A DNA stretch of 64,000 nucleotides from Malurus cyaneus samueli (lineage: Eukaryota > Chordata > Aves > Passeriformes > Maluridae): the NCBI GenBank assembly GCA_009741485.1, contig CM019214.1:22342267-22406266 (forward strand), read 5' to 3'. The notes beneath the pieces were generated by a model. It made no database searches and had not been told where the DNA came from. It worked only from the letters and a program-made list of their open reading frames with translations. The translations under genes and the position numbers were made by a program. Shown here one piece after another: positions 28,302 through 46,033 of the stretch. Each line of letters opens with the position of its first letter. Position 1 is the stretch's first letter.

Positions 28302-31300
28302 CTGGCAATAACATTCCTAGAGCAATTAATTGATTTTAGATTGGTTTATTTTGCTGTTAATCAGGCTGTTTATAATGTACTCAACAGTAATCTTTTTTAT
28401 TGAACATGTTTTATTGACTGTATATGATGTAATGGCAGGTTTAACTTGTGGATATTTGGATAAATAATAGGTAAGAAGACAGTAGATTGGTGAATGTGTT
28501 CTGAAATGTTTGATGCTGGCATCTTCATTTGCTATATTTTAAAAAATCTACATAATGATTGGAAAAAGCTTTTTTAGTGATACTTCATATAGTTATGTGC
28601 TACTCATCATGAATAATGATAATAGAATTGAATGGTGGGAATATCTTAAATCTCTAATATTTTTGAAAGCATTCATTGTCCTAACCTCATTGCAAAATAG
28701 CCTTAGAGCACTTTGCAATGAACATGGCAAATTTGAGAGCAGTTAAAGTTATGCCATGTACTAATTTCAATAAGATTCTTCAAAACTATTTTATTGTAGA
28801 ATATCATAATGGATTGAATGAAAGAAAATGTTGACCTCCCTGGTGCTCTGATAAATTTATGTTAAGCTTTCCACTGTTTAGAAATATGTATAAAAATAGG
28901 TTTTAAATCTTGTTAAAACATATCCTATTATCTTTTCTCATTCTTTTACTTCTAGGTATCCTTATACACATCTATTATCCTGGACATTTTCAAATACTTT
29001 TATGTATTTGAGATCTTTTCCTGAATTGTAAAAAATAGACTCTGGGTTTCAGTACTGGATCAGTATAGAAACGAACAATATTTTTACTTCACCATCTCTG
29101 ACCTATTTTTTTGTAATGCATGTAGTAATGAGATGTTCTTTCTAAGCAAGCAGATTTAAGTTTTATCTTCCCAATAGAAGTAATTTAAAGGAATCCATCA
29201 AGGTAGAATCAGATGAGACTTTTTTCTCAAACCTGAGTTAGAAGATGGCATTAAAAGCATCACTGTCCATTATATTTTAACATAATCAGTGAACTCTGTG
29301 ATAATTGTAAGCTGAGTTGTCTTCACTGCTTGTTTCTTTTCACTTGACATAACTTGGGTTAAAATTTAAATGAGTCTTATTTGCGGCTGGATAGGGTAAG
29401 TAGCCATAACATGCAGAAATTCCCTTCAGTGGCCACTGCTTCAGAATCACAGGCCATCTTACTACTTAAGTTTCTGAATATTAAAATATTTATTTTGGCA
29501 GTAGCACCTGCAAATTTAAAAGAAATTTGCAGCTGGAGCAGAAGCATTGTTGATTCGTTTTCCAGATCTGTGTAACATTATTTCTGCACAGACCCATACA
29601 CAGCCAGTCGACAGTCCTCCCATTTGTTTTAGTCTCTGGGTAGATGTTTCAGGTGAAGCAGTGATGCTTTCTCAGCTTTGCATAGGCCAGTCATGCTGCA
29701 GGAATTTTTTTCTGCTAAACCTGTGCCAAGGATGCCATCACTCCATCTTCCATCCCACCGGCTTTGTGGGATGTCAAGTTTACATGGTACTGTTAATAGA
29801 CATAGAGTCAAAAGAAGAAAGGAATATATATTGATTCCAGCCAAGATATCATCCAGCCAAACATACTCTCCAAACACTGTTGAGGATGTTTGGGAATGGT
29901 TAGGGAAGGGCAAGCGTAGGAAAAACCCACAGGGTAATTCTATCTATTGTTTCTCTATTCACCAGCTAATTATATTTTGGAGTCTTCCTGAACCAGCTGT
30001 AGTCTCCATGTTCTCAGTAATCCCCAGGGAATTTCACTTCTCATTTGAACAGGTCCACTTTTGCAGTGGTAAATGTGATAAGTGCAGACAAAATCTTTTA
30101 GAAAATATGAAGGCTCTCCTTTATGCTTGCCATTTGCTCTTTGCTTTGAAAAGGCCCTACTTTGGTATTTCACATATATAAACAAAAAAGATGTGATTGT
30201 ACTTGGAAGCACAGTCTCCAGTATTTTATTTATATTGCTTGTGCCGTAGTTCTGATCAGTTTTGTACAAATCAGTCTTTGTGAGTTGCCTGACAAACTGC
30301 AGCACGATATTCAGGCTTGGACAGCAGTTGCAAAAAAGCATAAAGACGGAAGAAATGTGAACTCAGAAAACATGGCAGAGGCTTCAAAAGGAGGAGTTAA
30401 ATAGAACAAAATACACTAGCTTGTTGATCTTCTACAGATTTCCTGGTGATTAATTTCTCATTGGGATGTCTTGGTTATTTAATGTGTCTTACTAAGTTTT
30501 GTTATTGGTTATTTGGTTATTTTTAATGTAGGGCTATGTCTCAGAAAGTAAACATTTTGTTTTTAAGAAAACCTGTGAAGGGCAGAAAATGGAGCAATAT
30601 TACCTCAGTTACAAAGAAAACTATGCCTCTTTTCAAGCTGCACTTTTAAAATTGATTGTAGGAACTAGTAAAATTCTTGATAGAATCAAGTTTTATTTTT
30701 CATTACTTGTATTTTCCGTTCTTAAATGGAAAAAAAATGTCAAATATAATTGATTGACTTTCTGATTTTATTTAAATCTGAAACTCAGTGCAGTTTACCA
30801 GCACCAAAATGTATTTGTAAGTTTTGATACTATTTTGAGCTAAGAAGATAATACCAGCTTTCACATGTCAAGTCAACTTCAGCTGTTTCCACTGTGGGCT
30901 GGGAAGGGAGGAGGAGAGAGAAAAGAAAAGGCACAAAGCAGTGGAAGAACATTCACAATTGAAATTTAGGCTTTCAGCCAGCTATCAAATTGATTTGATA
31001 TGCATTAGGTCCAGGGGCCAAAAGATGAAGTCTAATATGGATTTTTCCTACAGTGATGTAATACTGGGTAATACTATTTGCAAAATGTAAGGAGAAAGTT
31101 GTCATGTAATTTGTTTTTTTTTTAATAATTTGAAATGCAGACCATAGAAAGAAATACTATTATTGCGAGATTGCAGTTACCTTGGTGATTTTATTTGTCT
31201 CTGAGGGTGAAGCCACAATTCTCAGATCATAATTTACTGTCTTTAATGTAATGGTGTTTAGGGGGTTTTCTCCATTGTCTTCGTTGTTTTCCTAAATCTG

Positions 31301-34160
31301 TATATGTTATATTGAAACATTGTGGTTAGGAAAATATAATTTTGATCCTGACCATGTCCACACACGTGCTTTAATTCAGATCAAGAGTGTATTTCCACAG
31401 AAAATCTCAGTACCGTCACCACTCCTTGCACATTGTTTCACGTTGCAGGAAGTTTCTTACATCCTGCGTCCTTCCAGGGGAGCCTCAGCTGGAAGATGTC
31501 CTGTCCCTTTATGCACTATGTCCACCAGTGGTCATTCATTCGGCCATAGTTTGGTCAGAGAGTGGTTTGGTCATGGTAAAATGAAATACATAAAATGTGT
31601 GCAGCGGACACGAGGGCCACCTGTCTTCTCTTTACACTAAATCTTGACAGTCTGCTCTCCGTGTCAGTGCAGGAATGGCCTCCAAGCACTAGACAAGGCT
31701 AGAGCTGGACCAAAGTGAACTCTCTGTGAGGTTTTTATAGATATTTTCCCCTTCTACTTGTCCCTGTTGGTCTCTGCATACCTTTTAGTAGCGAAGGGTA
31801 AATATCACCTCTGGTATGTTGGGATTTATTTAGTCTCTCCGTAAGATTTCTGTAGCATATGGGAAAATCAGCTATAAAGATAAAACTGGGGATTTCTTTT
31901 TGTCTAAGCAGGATCTAAAGGAACCTTTTGTGTAGCTTTGTGTCTTCACTGCATTATCAAAAAGGTTCCAGTGACAGCATGTAGCTTATGAGTACATGCA
32001 TTCTTAAAGATTGTGGAAAAGAAAAATTCCCAGTAATTTCTTTTTGTAATTTTTTTCTCCGTGACTGTTGCATTAAAACTAAAGCATTTTTTCTAGAATG
32101 CTTTCCTTCGTAGAGTCAGAATAATAAAAACAGTTGCTTCAGGGGCTTCAGCTTAAAGAAGCATTTTTTTCTCTTCACTGAAATTATGTAGAAAAAAAGC
32201 CACAAAACTCTTAGTGTTGTGGATTTCTGGACAAATAACTACTATCAGCCTGAATTTCTTCAAAGAGCTATGAAGATATATTTTGGTCTGGTACTCAGAG
32301 CGTGAAAGAAAATATATCCTCATCAAGAAAGACAGATTAATGAATTGAGTTTGTGTCATGTGGGGCTGACTCTTTGCCCTGATGATTGGTTTTTTAAATT
32401 AAGAAAATTTGTTCTTGCAATTAATGAGAATCAGAAGACAACTGTTGAAGACAAAAAAACCTTCATTTGTTGAACATTAGATATTCATTTACTGCAGTTT
32501 TACCCAGTTCACCTTTTAGTACTTTTGGTAAGAATTCAAAATTACAAAGTTCAACCATCTTTAGCTTGATGCTGCTGGTAGAATTAAAATGTGTTTAGGC
32601 TCTGAATATTAATTATCATCTTGCTTTAAAGGTTACAACACTCTCTTAATCCAATGGATGTCAAAGTTCTGATTGAGTAAAGCCTTAATAATAGAATATT
32701 ATAGAATATTTTTGTGAGCTGCAGCAACAAAACCAGCAAGTTATTCTTTCTTTGGCAGGCCTAAAAAGATAGTAAAGGCATGGGAAAAAAAGAGAAAAAC
32801 ATATCAGTTAAATAAATTGAGACAATTATGGATTAATACTTTATTTTTTTCTCCATTAGTAAACAAAAAAGAGTGTTACTGCCATTCTTACAACTGTGCT
32901 TGCCATTATTGGAGAGTTTTTAAATGAAAAAGCTGAATCAAATATTATTTATCAATATGGATAAAAAAAAAACTATTACAGCCAGTGCTAAGGGATGTGT
33001 TCCCCTTTGCCAAAGCAGGGGAAATGTACTGCAAGGTCTTTTTTTCCTTAGGGACCCTTCCAGACAGGAGTGTGGAGGTCTTGCTACAGCTGGATCAGGT
33101 GATCTATGATAACAGACTCTTTCATTTCAAACTGCACCAGACCACAGATCTCCTGAGTCTTGGGTCCCCCTTCCAGCAAATTTATCTGAACAGATAATTA
33201 GCTGTAAAAAAACTGCCGAGAAATGTTCTTGTTTTGTCTTTGACAGCTGTCAGCAGTGCCTAAATCAGTAATGTCCATCTGAAAACTTCCATGTACTGTA
33301 AAGTATTCCTAATAGACTTCTGACTTTGCAGTTGTCTTAACAGGAAAAGGTCTGTGGGAGTTAAAGAGAGCACTGTGAGTACATGGCTCAATGTGCTAAT
33401 TTAGACATAGCTCAAGGTCTTAACTGTGAATGATCGGCAGCACGGATTACTGCAATGTTTCATCTTAGCTGGTTTCAAAAAACCAAAATTAATCTCAGTC
33501 CTAATCTTTTGGTCATTTTGTTCTCAGTTGCAAGACAAGCCGCAAACGTGTCAGGCTTTGTTTCTAGAATCTGATAACCACAGTGCAGGAACAAAAAACA
33601 GCAGCACAGCTTTTCTTGCAATTTCCAAGGAGGGAGACGAAACCTGATTTGTTCAGGTAAAATCTCCCTACCAAAGGCTGCATTGCCATGGATTTACGTG
33701 CTATCTTCCAAAAAAATATCGTCTGTGAAATTGAAGTGTAATTTTTTTTTGCTATGCTTTTCAGGTTCCTTTTGCTATTTACTTCAGCCTTCTTTTTTTT
33801 CTGAGTACATCTATCTGTATCACAAGTACTGTAATTTTAAAAGCTGTGTGGTTCAGTACAATTTTGGTAAGAAGCATTTAAATGAATGTGTTAGGGTGTG
33901 TACTTCTCAGTTGTAGACTGGATATCTCACATCTTTGCACAAAAATGATTTTCTAAGATTTTGTTACCTACTCACATCCAGTTATAAAATGTTTAAAATC
34001 TTTCTGTATTGAATTGTTACAGAAATATTTCAAAAAGGAAATAGTGATTTTTCATAAACATGACCTCTGAAGTAGAGGAAAACAAACTGAGGCTAAGCAG
34101 CATACAGAATGGATTTCTCTGCTTGTGCTGGAGACATTTAAGTAGGACTGTGACCTTTAA

Positions 34161-36907
<2,747 letters not shown>

Positions 36908-39900
36908 TAAGTGTGACCCCCAGCATTCTTTTTTTTTGTTGATACCATGCTTCTAAAATAGTCAGTATCCCATTCCAGTGGCCTCAAAATCTGATTTTGA
37001 AGTAGTATTATAGAAATATTTGAGTTAAGACAGGAGGTAAATGAGGCTTATTCATATTTAATAGATTTTTAATTAGTGTGTTCCCTCAAACTATTTTCTT
37101 TCAGTAGCTCAGTGAGAATAATAACACACTGTATTTTTGGTTCAAAAAATAGGACAATTACTAAGACAAAAAGCATGTCTCAGGGAAAAGGTGGCTCACT
37201 ATGATACTGAAAAATCAGAGGCAACATGTCTGCTGCTTAAAGAAGAAACTGTCAGGCAGATAGCACTTATCTGCTACAAAAGAAAGGAAGTTCTTGTTTT
37301 TCAGCGACCTTCACAGGGATGAGGACTCAGGGAGGAATTAGAACAGAAAGGCAGACACTGGAAATTTTTTTTTTCCCTCTGAGAGCTATAATGGCAATAA
37401 TAAGTACTTGACTGGAATGAAGAAGAGACTGATAGAAATTTTGCTTTGAGAAGGTTAAAAATTTAAATTAATTCTGCTTACAAAACAAAATAAAGACATC
37501 AATGTTTTTCTGAAATAGAGTTGTAAACATCAAGGAAGGAACCCTCAAAGCAGCTTAATCTGTGAGCTGTATTAATAAATTCTGTTCTCTTCCTATTGCA
37601 TTCCTTTATAGAGTATTGCAGTGTTACTTCAGCAGCAAAGGCTTTTTTTGTTAACCTTGAGTCTTCAGTACTGAATTAAAACCAGGATACTTATGGCACA
37701 AAGGGGCTGTAAATCTTTCCACTGAATGTTTAATGGTAGGATTGGGCTCTGGAAACTGCAGCTTTACTGCACTGCAGTGAACAGCGTGCAGCTATATAAG
37801 AAAAACTCAGATGCCTATTGTGAAACACTCAGAGGCTTTAGCAGCCCTTGTAGCTTTTAATGAATCCAAATGACGTTCAAGGGAGACAGATTTTTGCAGT
37901 CTTAACAAGAACCCCAAGCATAAATTGAGCAAAAACTAATCAAATGCTTCGGGTCAATTTACAAGGCAAAAAAAAAATCTCTTGTTGCACTGCACGTTAG
38001 GCAAACGGGTGCTTTTGCATGCAGAAATTCCAGAGTTCAGCAACAAAAGTGAATGAGCTGTGTAATATTTAGATGTTTTTGGCAACAAGAAGTTGTCAGT
38101 GTTGGGATGGGCAAACTTGGTGCTGAAATATTGGTTTATGGACAGACAGTGCTGCATGCTGGCGGAGCACCACGTGCTCAGAGATGATGTTGCCATCCGT
38201 TTGTCTTCTTTTTGGTAGATGAGATGCCACATACACATAGAGGACTTCAGAGCCTCACAGATATACCTCATTGGAGTTATTATGGAGGTACAAGATCTCC
38301 ATGGTCTCAGTATTGTTTGCTTTATGACTATTCCCTGTAGATTAAGAAGTTGTATTTAAGCAGTTTTTTGAGGCTGTCAGGAACTTCTCACTGTCCCAGC
38401 TGCTGCCATTACTCATAATTTCAAGCACTTTCCAGCTGTTGCTACTTGAAAGCTAATTTCAGCAATGTATACCCAGTTCTCTGGCTATAAAGCCACGGTC
38501 ACACTATACCTAAAGGCAAAACAGGTGCTTTGGGAGACCCATTAGTCATTTCTGAAACTTCCTCATTGCTGAAGAGATAGGAATGGGTTATATATTCTAT
38601 TATGGACTCCCTCCTTTATAGAAAGTCTGAAAAATATGTCATTAGAAATGACCTCTAGCTGTAAAATTTCAGTTTTCAAAGAAAAGGAAAAGAGCGACAC
38701 AATACATGTTACCTTGATAGGGTCTTTTCTTTGTGTGATGATTAATTGTTCTGAATAGTTCAAGAGAATACTTGGAGGTAAATAAGATTTTAAGGTTACA
38801 TTTGTTCTGCACCTCTGGTTCCTCAGAAACAGAAAGGCAGAGGCTGTAGCACCTCAATCCTAGAGCAACAGGGGATCTCAGGGGTAACTGTTCTCATCTC
38901 TGCTCACTCACTTGCAGTCTGGAATCTCTGTGCAATCAGGTCCTTCAGCTCTCAAGATTGATACAGTTCAAGACTGAATTGTTGGGGGCTCTGCTTTGAT
39001 TTTTTCCCCTCCCTATTTGTAACTGATCATTTTGCATCCTTATCATGATAGAATTTGTCTTGCATTCATGGTAATACATGAAGAATCTTTTAACTGAAAG
39101 ATTTTATTATTTCACATTTCCCTGTAGGTAAGCCTTGAACACTAAAGCTGCAGATATATTTATTTATTTATTTTTAATGACTTTGAGACTTTTCCAATCT
39201 CGATGACTGTCCCACAGAGGCTTCATCCAGGTACTCATTGTATAATTATGGCTCAGGTAGTGCATCATTCAGATGGACTGTGCTAGGCTTTTAATGACAG
39301 GCCACCCGTTGCTAAAAAAGACACACTGTTTAATGGGCTTGCTGCCAAGGCTGGGTTTGGAGGGCAGGTCAATCTTGTAAAATCAGTAGGTGAAAGACAC
39401 AACACAAATCACAATGCTTTTATTGTGTTTAACTCTGAAGTCGATTACTGAAGCTAGCAAATAGGAGGTGACAATTAAAGTGTTTAATAGCAGATTGTGC
39501 TTGAAATGACTGCCTGGAAGCTGCATTTTGCTAACCCTCCATTCTCTCTACCTGTATCTTTTTTTAAAATGATGATGCTGAATATTACTAAGAGTCTTTC
39601 CTTTGGCCTTTTTTAAACTTTTCTAACATGCCTTAGAAATAGACAAATAATTTGTTACAGAGTAGGTTTAAGATACTACACTTGGGATAGAAAAATGACA
39701 TGAAAATACAGTTTTAATTGCACTTTGCACAGAATTATATTAGAGCTCCATTACGAGGTGCACGTAGAGCTTCATTCTGCTGCCAGTAGTGTTATCCTAA
39801 CCGTAATGGTAATTTTATATGCCAAGTGTTCCATTAGTTTAGGGCCATGTTACCTCCTTTGCAGACACATCAGCAGGGGCAGAGTGAACATGAGGGTTGG

Positions 39901-40596
39901 TGTGCTAGTCCTTCATAGATTCTCTTCCAGCTATGCTCTTGTGAAGAAGGATTTGAAATTCACACAGTAGATACAAACCCATGCTCTCATTAGAGACATC
40001 TATCAGGTTTCTAAAACGTGCCCTGTTTTTGAGAAATTACAGGGCTCTACTCTTGCCCTCATTCATCCAACTCTACCTGTGTTGGGAAAGATAAAGGTTT
40101 AAAGGATATATCCTTGTTTTCATTGCATTTCAGACAAATATTACAGAATTATTTTGCTACCATTGATTTTGAAGCACAAATATGAGTTATTAAAAATATC
40201 TGTGTTCTATATTCAATTTGTTTCTCTAATAGAAGACATGATTAAACTTGCAATTATTAAAGTGTTGTTTCAAATCATTTCTCACTGAACTTTTTTTATG
40301 AAGCTATTGCATTGCCTTTTGATGTTTTTGTCTGAAGAAATCACCTTCTGCAATGGCAAATCTGTGTTAGTCAAACAAAGCAGTGTAGTTATGGTTTGTT
40401 CCCTAGTACTTACAACAGCTGACTGGGAGCATGGCAACAGTGGGACCTGATGATAATTGAGGAAACGTGATAAGGGAAAATATGCCTATGTACCAATCCT
40501 TCAGGCAGGAATGGCTGTGCCAATATTAATATTGTGGCAGCATAAAAAAATTCAGTAGAAGAATGAAGAAAAGCCAGTTTTTCTCTCTCTTCCATG

Positions 40597-40648
40597 TTTT
40601 TTTTTTTTGTTTTTTTTTTGTTTGTTTTTTTTAATTTATTTTTTTTTT
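40597..40648. repeat. T-rich low-complexity tract
   Basis: T runs broken by single G and by TTAATTTA. No adjacent element recognised. Confidence 0.9.
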
Positions 40649-41402
40649 AATCATACAGAGAAAAGAGTGAAACAAAATAAAGGATCTAGAGGTCTTTCAG
40701 CATCTTGGAGACAAAGATTATTTAACTGTAAAGACATTTTGCTCTCCAGTGAAGTTAGAGAAGGACACAAAAATTAAAATACTTCAAGTACATTAATGTA
40801 ACAATTCCATTGTCCGGAGTGTTGGCCAATGCTGTGGTTGAAGTGGTTAAAACACAGATGGTATTTCACCACATTATATGGAATTTGGAGTATGAGAAAT
40901 CTTCTTAATTCATCATTCTTCCCATGACAATATCTTCCAATATGAAATACCCAGTTCCTTCATTGCTTTCTAGGTCAGCCATAATCTACCTTGTGAACAG
41001 GAGTGTGTGTTACTCTTCAGTCAACACCCATTGCAGGCATATTTACTTTATATCTCCTGAGGAAAAAAAAAAAAAATTATACTTTGATTTTACATCTCTA
41101 GCTCATGAGGTGTGAATTGAATGACAGTATACAGCAACATCTTAAGTTGTGCAAAATTAGTGCAGACTGAATGTGGTAGGAAAAAAGTGACAGGTGAAAT
41201 GGGAATATTCTGCACATTAACAAAAATATACCTTTGATAAGATATGATCTGTCATATGGAAAAAAAAGTTCAGACATTTCATGACAGGGTCATTTTTTGA
41301 TGGAAACGATGTTTGAGTTCTAAAGATGGTAAAAATAAGTAATGAGAAAACAAAATAAATAACAATAATCATCAATCTTGTTATAGCAGTAGGATGAAGA
41401 AT

Positions 41403-41420
41403 AAAAAAAAAAAAAAAAAA
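41403..41420. repeat. Poly(A) run of 18
   Basis: Uninterrupted A homopolymer in intron sequence. Confidence 0.93.
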
Positions 41421-42382
41421 GCCTCCCTACCAACTGGTAAAACTGGGAAACAAGTAATCTAATACTGTAAGAAGTACTGAACTGGAGATATATTGTTCAG
41501 ATTACACTGTTCTAATCATGATCACATTGATCCTTTTTAAAGGAAGATTTCCTATCAGTCTTTGTTATGAAATTACACACTCAAACCTCAAGAGCATGTG
41601 GAAACACAAAGGGTATGTGAAAGTCTTAAAAAGGCAAAAGAAAAATTGAAATTAAAGTAACTGATCAAGAATTTTGTTGAATAAATGATTTGAAAGGAGA
41701 AATTACTGTCTGCACATCTATATTTTATGCCTACCAATAAAACTGGAAAATGGTTCATAGTAGGATAAGCCACTCAACTACCCAAGAAAAAAAAAAAACC
41801 TAGCAAGTCATAAGTTGTAACTCTATGAATTTTCAGCAGTGTACATAGCAGGATAGTCAAGGAAAGTAAAAATTCTCTTGTTTATATCTGCTGGATATTT
41901 TTGGCAAATGATCATTAGTCTGTAAAACCAAGATCCAAGGCCATTAGTAGATGCTTTATTTAGGACTGTACTTAGATATTCCCCTTCCTTGTAAAAAAAA
42001 AAAAAAATCATTTAGATATCTATCCTCAAATTCAGAGAGAATATTGAGACCATTTTATTCATTTTTTAAGTGATCAACTCTTACATTCATGTCAATGGCA
42101 GAGCTCTGATAACTTCAGAAATTATTTGTCGGTAAGGCTGGCTGATTTTTTTCTATTTCTTGTTTCAATGGACAACTTCATGCCCACACACAGTCATGTA
42201 AACCAATACTCAAATACAAGCCTGGCCTCATGTAATGTTATTTTCTCTGTTGTGTTTGGAGGAGGTGGCAGCATAAGTGTCTGCTCCTAATATAGTTTAA
42301 AATGACAGACGGAGGTAGAGGATGGAAGAGAGGGAAAGGGAGGCTGATATTAATTTGTTATGTAGGCTTTTTATAGGGGAAT

Positions 42383-42430
42383 GGAATCACAGGATACAAA
42401 GTGGGTAAGGTTGGAAGGGACCACAGTGAG
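42383..42430 (-). mobile_element. CR1 3'-end scrap
   Basis: The + strand reads ggaatcacagg, then gtgggtaaggttggaaggga and ccacagtg, which resembles the reverse complement of the 3' terminus found in many avian CR1 copies. Only about 48 bases are recognisable and the body is absent, so this is either a severely 5'-truncated insertion or a decayed one. An LTR or SINE tail with similar wording is a possible alternative. Confidence 0.6.
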
Positions 42431-42662
42431 AATTTTAATTTAAAATATATTTATTTCCTAAAATAATGATCTGCTTTAATATTTATATGTCCATCAAAAT
42501 TTTTTAAAGTGCATGTCTTTGGCTGCTTTTTAAAATGAATACTCAGCTTCTTCACCTCCTATTTTCTGTATCAACTGTAACTCGTTTACAAGAGCTAACT
42601 GAAGGTATCAGTTTTCCATAGGACCATTCCCAGAGTCTTTTTGATGTGAATCAGAACAGCAA

Positions 42663-42677
42663 GGGGGGGGGAGGGGG
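42663..42677 (+). repeat. G9-A-G5 run
   Basis: Fourteen G in fifteen bases on the sense strand of the NLGN4 intron. It could form a short G-quadruplex, but this is only inferred from base runs. Confidence 0.8.
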
Positions 42678-43069
42678 TGACACAAGAGTTTGTGCCAGAA
42701 CTCCTGCAGTATTTTGAGTTTCTGAGAAGAAAAATGTTTTGCATTTTGACGACCCTGTTGATTTTTAATTTCCTTTAGAATTTATGTACTGAACCCCAAA
42801 GGTCGGTCAGAGTAGATAAATTGAATTGAGCCAGTATCTTGACATTTAGCTTTTCCAAATCTCTCTCTCTTCTTTAACAAAAAGAGCAATAGCATTATTT
42901 CCTTCTTCAATGCATGTTATAGTCCCTCAAAGTAACAGCATGCATCTGTTTTTGTACTGCTTGGAAGGAAACATTACTCCTCTAGTTTGAACTGGGATGA
43001 ACAAACAACAAGTTTTCATCTTGTTTTTCAGAACTAACACAATTTGGTTAATTGTTATTACATAAAATT

Positions 43070-43134
43070 AAAGAAAGAGAAAGAGAGAAAGAAAGAAAGA
43101 ATGAAAAAGAAAGAAAGGAAGGAAGGAAGAAAGA
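43070..43134. repeat. GAAA/GGAA purine microsatellite
   Basis: Pure purine tract except one T, made of GAAA and GA units that turn into GGAA units at the end. Confidence 0.92.
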
Positions 43135-44693
43135 TTAAATGGTAACAGTTTCAGAACCCCTAGTTTGTATTTTTTATATCTTATTGAGATGGGAAAGATT
43201 ATTTCAATATTTTAAGAAAACTCTTCAGCACACTAAATCACCCCCAAACAATAAAGCCACAAGCAAGTAAGCCAGAATACCAAAATTATATAGAATGAGA
43301 ATTCTTCTTTTCTCTCAAAAATGGTAAAATAAATTATTTCAGGTAAAAAAGGGTTACAGGATTCATAAGATTATTAAAGTCAAATTACCCATCTTTAAGA
43401 ACTGAGAAGAACTGTTTAAGAACTGAGAAGTAGCTCTTCAGGTACAAGAATTTAGCATTAGAATGCTAAAGTAGGCTATCAAGTTCACTGACTTTTGATA
43501 ATGATAAAAGAAAAAATGATGATTTAAAATCTGTAGTGATGGGGTTTGCTATTCCCAGAACATACATGACTTTATATTGGAAGAAAAGGAAAATATTGGA
43601 ATTGTTTTCACAGGTAATAAACTGATGCATATGAATGAATAAAAAGGAGAATGGAAAGTTCTGAGATTAATGCACAGGAAATAAATAATGTACTCACAGT
43701 ATAATAAATCACACAGTCCCAGAAAATACTCTTTACTAGAAAAGAAGTTTCAAACTCATGCACAACAGACTATTAAATGTAGTAATTCTGAATTTCTGTA
43801 CTTTTTCATATTATTTATTTGACATTTACTAAAACTATAAGGATACACATACATTAACAGTATCTAAAGATTCTTTGTGACATTGGTTTGTCTTTATTCT
43901 GAACCTGTAAGGAAAAAAATATTTGGCTTACCAATTTCAAAATTAGTTCTGATTTATGTACTCTCTTATCTCTGTTACTGCTTAAGTACTACAGCTCTTG
44001 TTGATCTCCACTAATATATTTCTCATCTCTGTATCCTGGGTCACAGATAAAGCTCATTGTCCTTTGGCCATCACCATGGAGCTCTCCAATAGTCATCTGC
44101 TAGTGGAAGTGATGGAAAGATCTGTGACACAAAAACAGATCAAAGGTTTTTTCCCCAAGTAGATGTTTAAATGAAGGAGGACTAATAGCTCAGTAAAGGA
44201 ACACAAAGTGCAATTGTTCCCTGTTACATGTATTAGCCCGGCTACTGAAGGTTTTTTTGCTTTTTATTTTGTAATATACACAGCTAGTAAAATTTTGTGT
44301 GTCTCCAGTATTGCCATAGAGATTAAATGCCCGTATTTACTACTTAGAGCAGTGGAAGTAGTGGTACCTTAAATGAGAATGTTAATTTCAAATCTGGAGA
44401 AGAGTTAAACCTATACCTTTACTAGGGGAAGAGGTAGTTTGTACTTCACTAAGACATACTCCTTGGAATGTGATACTGAATCACAGAACTTCAGATGACA
44501 TTTTGGGAGCTGAAATACTATGATTTCTGCATTTGCACGTTAAAAAAATTACAGTATCTGAGACGCACTGTCCAGTAAGTTTGTTTTTTTTTTATTATTT
44601 AGTAACAGCTGTTCTACAGTTAGGGACAGTTTTTTAGCTTCTGCTTTTAGGTTACTCTAGGTACTGAATAATCTACTAACTTGGATTGTTTTG

Positions 44694-44694
<1 letters not shown>

Positions 44695-44724
<30 letters not shown>
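44695..44724. repeat. Poly(T) run of 30 near the last NLGN4 acceptor
   Basis: Uninterrupted T homopolymer ending 49 bases before the terminal coding exon. It is followed by GTGGCGGGGAAG and then the actual acceptor region ending TTTTTTTAG. It lies in the intron on the sense strand and may add to the pyrimidine tract, but is too far upstream to be the core one. Confidence 0.95.
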
Positions 44725-44725
<1 letters not shown>

Positions 44726-44773
44726 TGGCGGGGAAGTTAAAAACTATAATATTGTCTGTTTTCATTTTTTTAG

Positions 44774-45616
<843 letters not shown>

Positions 45617-45658
45617 CTCAGCCCTTCCCCATCTACCCTCACAAGCCACTTGGAAGAA

Positions 45659-45712
45659 GAAAAAATGAAAAAATTAAAAAAAAAAAATAAAAAAAAACAA
45701 AAAAGAAGAGGA
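45659..45712. repeat. A-rich tract just after the NLGN4 stop
   Basis: Long A runs with few T, C and G, starting some 40 bases after the stop codon. In the transcript this would be a genomically encoded A-rich stretch. Confidence 0.9.
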
Positions 45713-46023
45713 TAAAGTTATATACCATCCATTGAACACCTTGTCAAAATCTAAAGTTAAAACAAGTAAAAGAGAAGGACAGTCATTATTTTCTTACTGA
45801 TCCTTCCGACAGAAACTCGCTGATATTAAAGATCAACTACAAACCCTGTGAAATGTGAAAAGTGTACATTGCTGTTACGATACTGCTTTAAGATCTCAGC
45901 CACTTTGATTGAAAGTTGAGGCCAGAAGTAATTTAAAATGGTATTTTAAATGTAACAAGCAAAGCAGAGTCTTCTGGAATGCAGAGCAAGTGACTGTACA
46001 GGTGTTTTGTTTTGGGTTTTTTT

Positions 46024-46033
46024 AATAAATAAA
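46024..46033 (+). promoter_or_regulatory. Overlapping AATAAA poly(A) signals
   Basis: Two overlapping AATAAA hexamers, about 410 bases after the NLGN4 stop and preceded by a T/G-rich stretch. Could serve a short 3' UTR form. Confidence 0.4.
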
